Source: Acestrorhynchus altus (lineage: Eukaryota; Chordata; Actinopteri; Characiformes; Acestrorhynchidae). From it: a stretch of DNA of 64,000 nt. Position numbers and translations under genes: made by a program. The stretch spans positions 22,340,862-22,404,861 of the forward strand of contig CM067523.1 of NCBI GenBank assembly GCA_034509495.1. Direction: 5' to 3'. The notes beneath the pieces are model-generated. The model was not told the DNA's origin. It searched no databases and saw nothing but the letters and a program-made list of their open reading frames with translations. Each line of letters opens with the position of its first letter. Position 1 is the first letter of the stretch. Below, in pieces: positions 22,001-31,815 of this stretch.

Positions 22001-24272
22001 CACAGTCCATTTACTGGGTTGTGCAGTGACCACCTGACCTGCATGACAGCAGCTGCTTTCAGAACGTGCAGAATTCAGTAGGAAGCAGGAACACTAATCG
22101 GACTGAAGACGGACTGGACTGCGCGTTAGTGACAGGTCATGCAGAGGTTACGGAAACCCGGATCTGCACGGGGACTCACCTGCCAGATTTGGCTCCTCGG
22201 GCAGGAGGCATGACAAAGTACTCGGGCATCCTGCTGGGAACCAGTCCTGTGCTGCTAGTCCCGCTTGAGCTGTGGTGAGACAAAGCCTTGGACGAGAGCG
22301 AGCTGACGTCTGCCAGGTCCCCCGAGGTCATGGAGCTTCCTGTACGGGAAGGGGAGATGTCCCCGTCCACAACACATCGATCCACTACCGGCTCCTCAGA
22401 CTCCTGACAATAAACCGGGGGGAAGGCAGAACTGTTGAGGAGGGAAGCTTCACAGAGCATCATCCAATCACTGTCCTCAACACCACATTATTCCACAACA
22501 CTCCAGGACCCTGAAACCCCCCCAAAGCTCAGGAGGCATTCCTCACCTCCACCACTTTGCGGTCCACCTCCTTGCCATCTTCGTAGTACACGTCGGTGAT
22601 GATGCGGGTGATGGTAGTGCGCACCTCCTGGATGGTGCGGACGTGCCGGCGGTGAGAAGGCCCTGGCTGGGGGCGGGGTGGGGTCACTTGCTCCACCTTT
22701 AAAGATGGTATGAGTGTCACAGCATGTTCTAGTTGTACTATCCTGCACGTTACGTTAGATAGAACACAAAGATCAGTTTCTCTTAAAAACGTGTCGGTAT
22801 GGACACACTGGTCATTACTCTGAAGTCCCTTACCCTGACTGACGTCTCCTGTGGTCCAGAAGCATCAAAGCTGGTCTGCTGAGACACGGCTCTCTGCTGG
22901 AGCTGAAGGAGGAGCAGCACATTAAAGCTATACGTTCCATAATTCCATCATTAAAGTAACTGTATCTGCAGCCTCTCATCAAAGATCTCACCTTACTGAG
23001 AGGGCTGGGTGTCGAGGACAAGTCAACCCTGGTCTGCTGAGACACAGCCTTCTGTCGTACAGGTGTCCTACACCGTCCCTGTCCAGAAGTGCTGGGAGCC
23101 TCCTGCTCGTTACCCACCGAGGGCTGAACTGCAGCTCGAGCGCTGGCCAGAGGCTCCGAGTCCACAGCCGAGCCATTGGGCTGTGATGGCTGGCGAGCAG
23201 CCCCGTCAAGTTCGTCAGCTGCACCGTTACGTACCGCCTCCAGGGGGCACACTGGAGAGTCAACACTGCTGGAGAGACTGTGGACGGTCTGGCTGTGACA
23301 TCTGGTGGACGAGAAAGAAGACGTTACGGACAAGAGTTGCAGTAATATTGGAGCATTCAGAACAGGCTCAAATTAAACCAATGGTTTTGAAAAAGGTTCT
23401 TCCATATTTGAAAGGGTTCTTCTGTAGGTTCTACGAGCATTTTAGTAACTTAAGAACCGTAAGATCCGTAAAATAAGGTGTGAAAGAGAACTTTCAGCCC
23501 AGAACCAGCAGCATCGTCTCTGAGGGCTGCTGGCTCAGGACCAGAATAGCCTCCTGATGAGCAGCTCTGATGCTGGAAGTAGGACACACTACTACACTGT
23601 CCAAATAAACGGGGCACTAGCAAACCCACTTCCTGCCTTCCCAAAATACCCTCTACTGAGAGCTTATTAATAGCCAAGGTCAGGCACGCTGAAGAAACCA
23701 GGAGGAGAGCAGTCTGTGAGTCTGTCTGCTCACTGAAACAGCACCAAAGCCTGAACGTCGTCAGGAACATCTATCAAAGGTTCCAAAAGGAGGCTATCCT
23801 GATATTCTGAGATCACCTGAGGGGAGACTCGTTGGTGTCCTTCTCCTCGGCCTGCCACTGCCTGTGAACCTCTCGCACTCGGCTGAACACGGAGGAACTG
23901 CGAGATACACAGAGATACACAAAGTAAATCATAAACTAACCTTATTACAACGTTACATCATCGTTACGGTCACTTCTTCACTCTTAGTTTTTCACATTTT
24001 CAATTGTTTTACATTCAGACCAATTCAATTAGAAATGTACATTTATATAACACACACACACATCAAAAATGTAATTAATTTTTTTAATATTAATTAGATT
24101 TAAAGTGATTCAATTCAAGCTTTTTGTTTAATAATTAACTAATAATTCAGATTTTAATAAAAATTCTAATATTTTGAGATTCTGGATTTACGATTTACAT
24201 AAAATGACATGATTATATAAAAATACACTTTGATCAAGTCTTTATATATGTATAAATAGGAGGACAATAATA

Positions 24273-24329
<57 letters not shown>

Positions 24330-25194
24330 GCTGAGCAGTAACGAGGCAGCCTTTATTTCAGGAATGTGCGAAAGCATTAAGCTGCGATGAATCAGCAGCT
24401 GTGAGAGCAGCACTCAGAGCCCACACTCACACAAATGAGCTTTCTTGCATAGCAACCATTCCACGTTACCTGGATACAGCCTTAGCAACAGTGGTAGCCT
24501 TGGAGACAGCGCCGTCCTCATCTGAAAATGGTGGTTCTGGAGGAGAACAACAAAATCACTTAAGACTTCGGAACAATAAGAGGTGATCGGTCCCTGTAAC
24601 GGAATCAATACGAAGAGCAGAATCGATCAGAAACACAGCGATTCTGATCATCAATACACACACACACACACACACACACACCACACACCACACACCACAC
24701 ACACACTCCCTTCTAAAGAATTCATCTAGGAATTGCACCCATTCCTGGCAAACTTCTTGTCTAGTGTTCGTCTAGATCCTGTAAGTACTGCCAAAAGAAT
24801 AGGACTCTGTGGTGCAGATAAACAAACATGACCGTACTGGTCTAAAGGGGTCTGGAGCCCCTCGGCAGTGACCTGCGTTCTCTGGAAAAGAGTTGGGTAA
24901 CAGTGAGCTCTTACTCTGCAGGCTGAAGCGGTCAGACCCTGAGCTGCCTTCCTCCACAGGGGTGATCACCTTCATCCTGAGACTCAGTTTCCCATCACCC
25001 CCCTCAGCAGCTGGCTCCTCGCCCTCTCTGCTGTCCTCCACAGAGATCTCGCTGGCTGCCATCGTCGTCTCCCTGGTAACGTCTGCCTCGGACGGATCAC
25101 GGAGCGAACTTGCTTCTGCAAAACGCAAACGCCTTCAAAAATCAGAAGCAAGGAACACTATGGTGCAGCTAGACACAGAGGGAGGGAGCATGTG

Positions 25195-25233
<39 letters not shown>

Positions 25234-28200
25234 GGGTTTATTGTATGCCTTCTCCTCTGAATCCCTTTCAAACAGTGGCTATAAAGCGAAAGCGACCGTC
25301 CGTACCGATAGGAGTGCTGTGGAGCGGCGTGTGTTTCAGCGGTCGGATGTGCGGGGGAGTCGTGTTCACCGCAGCCCTCGTCAGCTCCCCCTCTCTGGGC
25401 AGCGTGAAGTGGAAGGGAATATCTGCAACACCCAAAAACACCAAAAGGCTAGAGGAACCCCATCCGCCAGGCCGATTTACCACAAGCCCGTTATATAAGC
25501 GCTGCTGATAATAGATCACTTATTTCGGCCGTTAATCCTACCTCCAGAGCTGTCGCTCAGGCTTTTGTTGGCCGCATTGTCCGCACTCGGACCCCGCGAC
25601 CCTCCGCTGGGTTCGGCATCAGTGGGCTTAGTGTTCTGTGAGCCAGATACGGTGGCCTGGCCTGAACTTCCCGGCTGGGAGCTTGCGACCTTCCTGCCAG
25701 GCTCCAATTTCTCCTTCGGGGAACTTCTCACAGGCTGTGAGGCACTTTTACACGGCTGTGACCTCACGGCGCTCTCCTTATTCTCCTGAGACGCTCTCTG
25801 GCTCTCTTCCAGCACCTTCACGCTGAAGCTCTCCTCACCTTGGGCTGACTGGGAGGCCGACTGGGAGACTGACTGGGAGGCCGACTGGGAGGCCGACTGG
25901 GAGGCCGGCTGCGAGGCCGGCTGCGAGGCCGGCTGCGAGGCCGGCTGCGAGGCCGGCTGCGAGGCCGACTGGGAGGCCGACTGGGAGGCCGACTGCGAGG
26001 CCGGCTGCAATGCCGGCTGCAATGCCGGCTCTTCCTCCTCCATAGGCTCTGGAGAGCAAATCTGGCTTTGCGAAAGTGCCAGGCCCAGCCCAGAAGAACC
26101 ATCAGTCCTACTGGTGCTTTGCATCCCACCTTCATCCATCTTCTCCTCCTCATCTTCTTCTTCTGCACCCTTAGTGCTGTCAAGCCTGTGGCTCTGAGAC
26201 ATGGGCTGGCTCAGCTTTTGTCCTCCTTCGTTCACATCCTTGTGAGAAGACATGACACACTGGGACGGAGACTGTGATGGGGCGCAAACAGCAGTGGAAC
26301 TAGTAGGTTCTCCAGGTGCTGCTGCTGCAGACTGTGAACATCCACCAGCCGTCAGATCTTCACCCAATGCAGCTTTACCCATCTGCTGGGACGGCGGGGT
26401 GTTTGAAATGCACTGCACCTCCTGAGACTGCTGGGATCTTGTCATGCTGTGGCAGACATGAACACTCTGTCCATTCTCAGACTGCGGGAGCAGCTTTGGA
26501 GAGCTTTCCTCGTTCTTTCCGCACAACGCCGGTCCACTTTTCAGGTCGGGCTCCTGGGAAATTAGTTGCGAATTTGCCCTTTTATTAAGGCCAACGTCCG
26601 TACCGTTTTTATCTGCCTGCTCGCTGCGTCCTGCAGGGCCAGATTCTCCCTTTCGAGGTCCTTCAGTTCCTTCAGGTTCTTCAGGTTCCTCTATCTGAGT
26701 GGCCTGGCTATCCTCCTCTACCACAAAGGCTTGAGTCTTCCTTTCAAAAACACTATTTTCACTGTCGAGCCCCAACTGAAAGGATGCAGCCACTCCAGAC
26801 GGCTGGCTTTCAGCAGGCTTTCTGAACGGTTCCGCATCAGTCGAGGTGGACGGGAGTTCTTTTTGTGGTTCTTTCCTTTTTGAAGTGTCCACAGCTTCAC
26901 TGCAGTCTGCAGATTCTAAGCACGGAGTAGGGACGAAGACATCCTGTTTTGGACAGAAAGACGTCTTACTGCATCAAATCAAGGAAATCAATCGAACACC
27001 ACAAAAGGCCAAATTCTTACGTGTGAAAATTCAGGCTGTGTTGGCAGAGAGAGGCTCTTCTCCGAGGCAGCACTCGGGGAACTCTGCGACACTGGGGTTG
27101 AAGCTGCAGGCTTAGGCACAGGGTCCATCTCCATGGGCTCATCCTCCTTCCTCTGTTCCTGGTCCTCGGGGGGGCCCGAGGTGTCCATTGGCGATTCTGC
27201 AGCCTCGTTACAATCTGAATACGAGCATTAGTGGGCGTCATTACAGAAGCAGTTATCTGGAACAGAACTTATCTGCGTATGTAAGAGTCGTACCTCGCTC
27301 GTTAGCCTGTCCTGTAGGCGAGTTAGGAACGATTATGGGCGTCTGACTTACGTTGTCCTGGGTGGCTGCTACAAAGTCGACTGACTGCCTGTTGAAGAAG
27401 AAAAAGGACGAGACATCCATTTAACTTTTAGAACCCTGAGATCTGCACTTTGGGGACAGTTACATGCTGTTTTCTAGGCTTCATGTCTCAGGATCAGAGT
27501 AACATACAGACATGATACATCATAACACACTACAGACTGACTATTACACTGTTCTCATCATAGTGTGATGAACTATCAGAGAGTAATTCAACCTGCACAC
27601 AGACTCTGACTGATCAGAGAGAGGGGGCGGGGCTGATGATCAACCTGCACACAGACTCTGACTGATCAGAGAGAGGGGGCGGGGCTGATGATCAACCTGC
27701 ATACAGACTCTGACTGATCAGAGAGAGGGGGCGGGGCTGATGCTTCTCCAAACGGTTCCTATAAGCATCTTACTGTGAAAGGCTCTCCTGAACCAGGGTT
27801 CCAGACAGATGCAGCAGACGGAGGCTGTGAGCAGGAGTGGACGTTGGCTGCTGCTGATTCTCAGGCTCTTCCACCGTGCTGTCGACCTTAGAACCTGGTA
27901 AACAAACACAGAATTAAGACCAACACCACACACCATCTGAATGATGCTCTGTGGGGACCTGATCATTAAATAACAGGATGCTCACCATCCCTTTCTCCAT
28001 CAAACAGATCATCCTGAGAGGACATGATCTCCTCATCTTCAGCCTCACAGAGCTGAGAGTGCAGTATGGCCTGAACACTGAGCTCTCTGCCTTCTTTCCG
28101 AGGAGGTCCAGACGGGCTGCTGGAGCTCACCTCAGCCCTAAAGGGACACAGAAGAGCTTTTCATGCATAACTAAGCAAGTTGTGTGAGAACTTGTCCTTC

Positions 28201-30424
28201 TTGTGCTCCTTAGGAGAGTCTTACCTTCTAGACATGCCATCCTGACTGCCCGAATCTCTAAAGGAGCTTTTCAGTCCAGCTGAGGAACAGGACAACGAGT
28301 TCAGTATGTTCATGTTATTATAACGGCATCTCCATCCCCAAAAATAGTTATCAGGACAGGTCTAATCAGACCATCACACCAGCAGAAAGCCCTGCACTTC
28401 ACTTACTTTGGTGGGCTGATCTCTGAGACTCTGTCTGAAGAAGGCTGGCAGGTGTTCCCTCCACGTCCTCCTCATCACTGTCTCTGTTTTGCTCTTCATC
28501 AAACACACCCTGACTCTCGGACAGCTCCAGAAGGCCAAACTGAGGCGTGCCCTCTATGGAAACATGAGTCACAGACAGACAGAAAGGGGACATTGTTCAG
28601 GACATTTCACCACGAGCCACAGCAATCATCCCGGAGGTGCAGACAGTAACAGCCTTCAGGTTTTATTCCTTTCTTCTTTTCATTTTCTCTGACCTTCATT
28701 CGGAGCGCAGTGAGTGGTGGAATCAGCTCCTGTCTCCATGTCTTCTTGGTCAATCCTGCGAGGAAAGGACATTGGGACTTAACACAGCAGCGCTCATTAC
28801 TGCCAAACATACAGCATAACCTGAACGTCCAACACACCTTTTGGAGTTCGGACGAGAGCAAACTTCAAACACTTGACTGTGTTCTGTAGCTGCTGAACTC
28901 AGATCAGGCTGGAAATGATCTGAAACAAACAGAAAACCACACGTTTGCATCAAATCAGTGACCGATTCACGTCCACAGCAGAAACAAAACAATACCCACA
29001 ATAACATACAGAATATGCACCGTTAAAGCATAACAGATCAGATCATTGAAGATCAGGGTGAAAGGAGGAGAATAAAGTATCAGAGAAACAGATGAACTAC
29101 AGACTGAATTATAGAACCACAAAGAGCTCCTGTGTGATCAGAGGAGCTGATAACAAGGAGTTATAATGTTATGGCTGATGGGTGTATATGCACCAGTTCA
29201 CCATGTTCCTACCAGCATGGGACACAACCTCAGTCTGATCAGTCTGGCTGTCACTCTGAGAGCATCTGCTTTTGGAAGGGGAGGAGATCAGCTCCTGGAA
29301 GACAACAAAGCAGGTCCACTGATTAACTCTTAACTGACCGATAGTGTCTGAAAACTGTGTGTGTAATACAGACAAATAATAAACACACTATAATAACAGA
29401 CACACAAACACTTAAATATAACAGAAAAATGAATCATGAAGCCAAGCATCACTAATAAATACACAATTTAATAACACATGTTCAGTTTTCTTGACTTAAG
29501 CGACCAAGTTCAACACTGATCATTGTTAATATGTTTATATTATGTATGTATTTATTCTCAGGTTCAGCTCTTAGATTTGATTTTGAACAAATGTTCACTT
29601 AATGTTGCTGATTATTATTAATATGAGGTTGATTACTGTTTGTGAGGAAGTGAAATTACTAATTCAGTGTCAGCTGATGCATTTCATTTTTATTTTTTAT
29701 ACATTTTACTGTTTATAGGTTGAGTTTGAACGCTGTCCAATGTCCTGCACAGCTCTTTATCATTTTAAATGCACAGAAATGTTAGATTCTGTTTTATAAA
29801 GTCAGTGAAACCTTGTTTAAGCCAATCCTGGTCAAGTCTCTCTCGTACTGTGAGGTACTGAGGTTAACATGAACATGTCCTCCACATTTAACTCATCCAC
29901 ACAGTGATACACACACACTAGTGGATTCAGACACTAGGGGGCAGTGAACACGCGTGTCTGGAGTGGTGGGCCGATATGTGAAGTTAATCAGTACCGGTAT
30001 TAGAAATGAGAAATGTGTATCCCTGCTGGAGGCATCCACAAGAAATTTGGAACCACGTTCTCCTCAAACACACTCAGAAGATCTACTGACCACCCTGCAG
30101 CTGACCGTCCATAACTCAGTTGATACAGTGAACATCTCTGACCGCTGAGATCAGTGCTTTAAACATTGACCTTTGAGGCGTAATGTCCCGCATTACATAA
30201 ATGTCATGACAAACGGGTGAATCCTGCCCAGCCCCGCGGCTCACCAGGACAGGGCTGTGGGAGGTGGGCTGCAGGTTGGAGAGGCGGCGGGCGAGCAGGG
30301 CACGATAACTGCTCTCCGGGTCGTCTTCCAGGGCCACGCTGTCTGGCTGGGAATCTTCAACGATGAGGCAAGGGTTCTCAGCCTGAGGCAGACTTGACTC
30401 CAAATCACTCCCACCAGGATCCAT
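17096..30424 (-). CDS. tp53bp1: Tumor protein p53-binding protein 1 (53BP1), 28 coding exons, 1824 aa
   Basis: A chromatin scaffold recruited to DNA double-strand breaks; it binds H4K20me2 and ubiquitylated H2A and promotes end joining. It starts MDPGGSDLESSLPQAENPCL with an in-frame stop just upstream. In order it has: an S/T-Q-rich N-terminal half, a region preceding the GAR motif (RTIQEVRTTITRIITDVYY), the GAR motif (RGHARRGRPPSR), tandem Tudor (about 1365-1490), UDR (LGPYEPSTP...DISLDNLVEGKR), an NLS-like basic stretch and tandem BRCT (about 1570-1824). Coding exon coordinates are in the block entries. Phases close to 1825 codons including the stop. The human protein is 1972 aa, so this one is slightly shorter, mainly in the N-terminal half. 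Oddities: an expanded S-Q minisatellite, a changed Tudor cage residue, and a C-terminus ending at YRHD. Confidence 0.97.
19086..19455. mobile_element. Foldback element copy in tp53bp1 intron
   Basis: Central blocks of both halves, TTCTCAGCACTGCAGTCACT through 'TCTGATCCAGAATGACCC', in the intron between coding exons 22 and 23. A small internal deletion joins the final blocks. Confidence 0.88.
19506..20172 (-). CDS. tp53bp1: tp53bp1 coding exons 21-22 (tandem Tudor and UDR)
   Basis: Exons 20172-19784 and 19697-19506. Tudor 1 reads SSFVGLRVMAKWSSNSFFYS and continues to LLFDDNQECEV. The cage positions are Trp1376, Tyr1383, Phe1400, Asp1402 and Gln1404. By exact spacing these match human W1495, Y1502, F1519, D1521 and Y1523, so only the last differs. 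Tudor 2 follows (KGHKLLGSELLYCLEKDGQN). The UDR begins KEHFCLGPYEPSTP and crosses into exon 23. It keeps the Thr-Pro and DIS-type phosphosites that block recruitment in mitosis. Confidence 0.95.
20441..20640 (+). mobile_element. Foldback element, right-half fragment in tp53bp1 intron
   Basis: CACACACTAACACACCACCA to GAGGAGCTGATAGG, in the intron between coding exons 20 and 21. Confidence 0.85.
20857..21000 (-). CDS. tp53bp1: tp53bp1 coding exon 20 (GAR motif)
   Basis: Starts after CTCAG with SPRRGGKQQ and ends PRGHARRGRPPSRSPR. This Gly-Arg-rich motif is the PRMT1 methylation site in mammals. A nearer acceptor (GGGCTCAG, exon start about 20953) fails on reading phase, which decides the start. 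Confidence 0.9.
21290..21912. repeat. Degenerate GGTTGCTATGGTGTTGCTA minisatellite
   Basis: Irregular tandem copies of the words GGTGGTTGCTATGG, GTTGCCAA and GCTAGATGGGT over about 620 bp. It lies in the intron between coding exons 19 and 20 of tp53bp1. Units are diverged and of variable length. Confidence 0.8.
22180..25422 (-). CDS. tp53bp1: tp53bp1 coding exons 12-19 (middle region)
   Basis: Exons: 25422-25306, 25115-24915, 24521-24470, 23897-23817, 23301-22992, 22902-22834, 22696-22547, 22403-22180. Exon 12 gives DIPFHFTLPREGEL and HSTPIG. Exon 13 gives KLSLRMKVITPVEE. Exon 15 gives SVFSRVREVHRQWQAEE, the segment that is SVLSCICEARQENEARS-like in mammals. Exon 18 gives RTIQEVRTTITRIITDVYYE. 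Exon 19 gives SGDLADVSSLSSKA. Exons 16 and 17 each contain a (K/R)AVSQQT motif. The mammalian dynein light-chain sites (TQT type) have no exact counterpart that I can see here. Confidence 0.92.
24275..24322. repeat. (TG)n microsatellite
   Basis: TG run followed by a short GA run, in a tp53bp1 intron. Confidence 0.95.
24657..24706. repeat. (CA)n microsatellite with CACACAC-C interruptions
   Basis: CA run broken by three ACCACAC interruptions, in a tp53bp1 intron. Confidence 0.95.
25196..25229. repeat. (TG)n microsatellite
   Basis: TG run in the intron between coding exons 12 and 13 of tp53bp1. Confidence 0.95.
25542..26943 (-). CDS. tp53bp1: tp53bp1 coding exon 11 (1.4 kb, S-Q-rich)
   Basis: The largest exon, residues 391-857. 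It opens with DVFVPTPCLES, which aligns with the mammalian segment after FSH. It carries many S-Q dipeptides (SQSQ, RSQQSQ, SPSQ, SQPMSQ), a Glu/Asp-rich patch (EEEDEEEKMDEGG) and the S-Q minisatellite at residues 696-758. This is low-complexity, presumably disordered sequence. The reading frame is intact throughout, so the repeat expansion has stayed in frame. Confidence 0.95.
25840..26028 (-). repeat. tp53bp1: 12-bp coding minisatellite: S-Q repeat of 53BP1
   Basis: Fifteen 12-bp units (coding strand TCG GCC TCC CAG and variants) encode tetrapeptides: 13 of the form (S/P)-(A/V)-S-Q and two PALQ, then a final SAQ. That gives 13 consensus S-Q sites in about 60 residues. The units come in homogeneous blocks (PASQ in the middle, SASQ at the sides), a sign of recent slippage or unequal exchange. 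Confidence 0.95.
27021..30424 (-). CDS. tp53bp1: tp53bp1 coding exons 1-10 (N-terminal S/T-Q region)
   Basis: Exons: 30424-30245, 29294-29213, 28919-28838, 28755-28694, 28553-28407, 28279-28225, 28137-27986, 27894-27774, 27388-27294, 27214-27021. They encode residues 1-390. Landmarks shared with mammalian 53BP1 are CLIVEDSQPDS in exon 1, FGLLELSESQ in exon 5, MSSQDDLFD in exon 7, LRLLHLSGTLVQESLS in exon 8, TPIIVPNSPT in exon 9, and PMDTS with ASTPVSQSSP in exon 10. Ser/Thr-Gln dipeptides are frequent, as expected of the ATM-phosphorylated N-terminus that recruits RIF1 and PTIP. Confidence 0.93.
27590..27745 (-). repeat. About 51-bp GC-box minisatellite, three copies, in tp53bp1 intron 8
   Basis: Three near-identical units containing CAGACTCTGACTGATCAGAG and GGGGGCGGGGCTGATGATCA. 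The reverse complement is the unit of the much larger array at 42245-43135 in map1a intron 2. Confidence 0.92.
29035..29190 (+). mobile_element. Foldback element, right-arm fragment in tp53bp1 intron 2
   Basis: Right arm from GATCATTGAAGATCAGGGTG to TAATGTTATGGCTGATGGG with the outer end GGTGTATAT. It lies about 25 bp upstream of the donor side of coding exon 2, inside the intron. Confidence 0.85.
29885..29975 (-). mobile_element. SINE tail fragment
   Basis: Shares the words CACACAGTGATACACAC, CACTAGGGGGCAGTGA and GAGTGGTGGGC with the longer SINE at 47690-47932, in the same orientation. It is truncated before the tRNA-like head. Confidence 0.6.
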
Positions 30425-30547
30425 AAGGAAGCATGAGGGTCAGCAGCTTGGAGCTGGAGGGGAGGGGCATGTGTGGGTCATGTGGTCAGAGAGGTACAGA
30501 GTAAAAACTTGCTCTGATGTACAAACACAAACATTACGGATCACAGT

Positions 30548-30650
30548 GGATCACACACACTAACTCATCCACACACACACACACACACACACTAACTCAT
30601 CCTCACACACACACACACACACACACAACTCACTCTCACTCACACTCACA

Positions 30651-30707
<57 letters not shown>

Positions 30708-30736
30708 TCACACACTCACTCACTCACTCACTCACT
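30548..30736. repeat. Compound (CA)n(CT)n(CACT)n microsatellite
   Basis: CA, CT and ACTC tracts in succession in the first intron of tp53bp1, immediately beside the inverted repeat. Confidence 0.97.
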
Positions 30737-30768
30737 GGATGAAAGTAATGAACAGTATGAACAGTACT

Positions 30769-30916
30769 GGCTGTTTACAGACAGAAGTGGAGAATCCAGT
30801 CCGGGTTTCGGCTCCGACCGCCGGGGCGGAAGTGCGCGACGGCGCTGCAGCAGAGCCTGTGCTGCGGTCGGAGCCGAAACCCGGACTGGATTCTCCGCTT
30901 CTGTCTGTAAACAGCC
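30769..30916. repeat. Near-perfect inverted repeat: 53-bp arms, 42-bp loop
   Basis: Left arm 30769-30821 (starting GGCTGTTTACAGACAG) pairs with right arm 30864-30916 (ending CTGTCTGTAAACAGCC) with one mismatch, T versus C, which is a G-U pair in RNA. The loop is 30822-30863 and very CpG-rich. In the sense of tp53bp1 it lies in intron 1, about 155 bp past the probable exon 1 donor. It could form a long RNA hairpin or a DNA cruciform. A partial third copy of the arm (TTTACAGACAGC) follows at 30956. Confidence 0.95.
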
Positions 30917-31071
30917 TGTGGGAGCGGATCCCCCGGAGCGGATCCTCCGGCTCTATTTACAGACAGCTAAGGCCGCACAGCCGCTCTGAGTGCACCCCTG
31001 CCGGGCATCGCAGCCCTGTCTCCCGGCTCTGTCCCCCGACTCTGTCCCCCCGCTCTGCCTCCGCTTCTTAC

Positions 31072-31135
31072 CGCCGGAGCAGAACGCCATCTCCCCGCAG
31101 CGCCGCCTCGCTCTGCGCTCACACTGCCCGCGCAG
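31072..31135 (-). other. tp53bp1: Probable tp53bp1 untranslated first exon (3' end)
   Basis: On the minus strand a CpG-rich stretch ends TGCTCCGGCG|GTAAGAAG, a strong donor. An ATG at 31090 opens only a short frame (MAFCSG). It does not join in phase with the MDPGG start, because a stop precedes that ATG in the receiving exon. I therefore read this as 5' UTR with a possible uORF. The 5' boundary is a guess. Confidence 0.55.
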
Positions 31136-31154
31136 CCGCACACACACACAGACC

Positions 31155-31815
31155 GCTGATTGGTCACGCACCGCTAAGGACGCCGCTGATTGGCTAGAAA
31201 CTCTTTTAGAAGCGTCTGATTGGCTAGGAATCCAAAAACTCATGGCAGCCCAGTTATAAGACTAAACAATGATCAATAATTTAAACAAAAATGTATTTTA
31301 TGTTCGATAATATTGATTACGATAATCTTAAGTCGTGCCTAATTAGCTAGAAATACTTATTTGAGCCTCTGATTGGCTAGAAATACTTTTTTTAGGCTCT
31401 GATTGGCTAGAAAAACCTACTCGGGCCTCTGATTGGCTAGAAATACTTTTACGAACCTTTTATTAGGTAGAAAAACTTATTCGGGCCTTTGATTGGGTAG
31501 AAATACTTTTTTGGGTCTCTGATTGGCTAGAAATACTCATTAGGACCTGTGATTGGCCAAATAAAATCAGCTCTAATCGGCTACAATAATCAAATAGTTG
31601 TAGAAACCCACTTTTAAAGCTAAACAATTGCTTATGAACTTTTTAGGGCCTCTGATTGGCTAGAATCAACAAGGCGTGTTGGAAACCCAGTTATGAAGCT
31701 AAATAATGATCAATAACTCACAGCAAATGTAATGTAGGTTAGACATTATTGGTCACGAACATCTTAGGTTGTGTGTGATTGTTTAGAAATACTTATTCGA
31801 GCCTCTGATTGGCAC
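31155..31815. promoter_or_regulatory. tp53bp1: 30-bp-periodic inverted CCAAT (TGATTGGCTAG) array upstream of tp53bp1
   Basis: ATTGG cores at 31159, 31189, 31219, 31372, 31402, 31432, 31492, 31522, 31552, 31654 and 31808. A decayed TTAGG sits at 31462, exactly where one is missing. Within the two main runs the spacing is 30 bp throughout. The unit is about TCTGATTGGCTAGAAATACT. Read in the direction of tp53bp1, each is a CCAAT box (CTAGCCAATCAGA), the NF-Y site. It begins right beside the probable transcription start. Confidence 0.8.

Noticed and set aside
25818..26183. 121-codon Arg/Pro/Ser frame and Ala/Gly/Leu frame antiparallel or out of phase to the S-Q repeat
   Set aside because: Other phases of the 12-bp repeat in tp53bp1 exon 11, whose true frame is fixed by the flanking conserved 53BP1 sequence.
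31070..31090. ATG (MAFCSG) in the probable first exon as the tp53bp1 start
   Set aside because: It cannot join in phase to the conserved MDPGG segment, which has its own upstream in-frame stop. Treated as 5' UTR.
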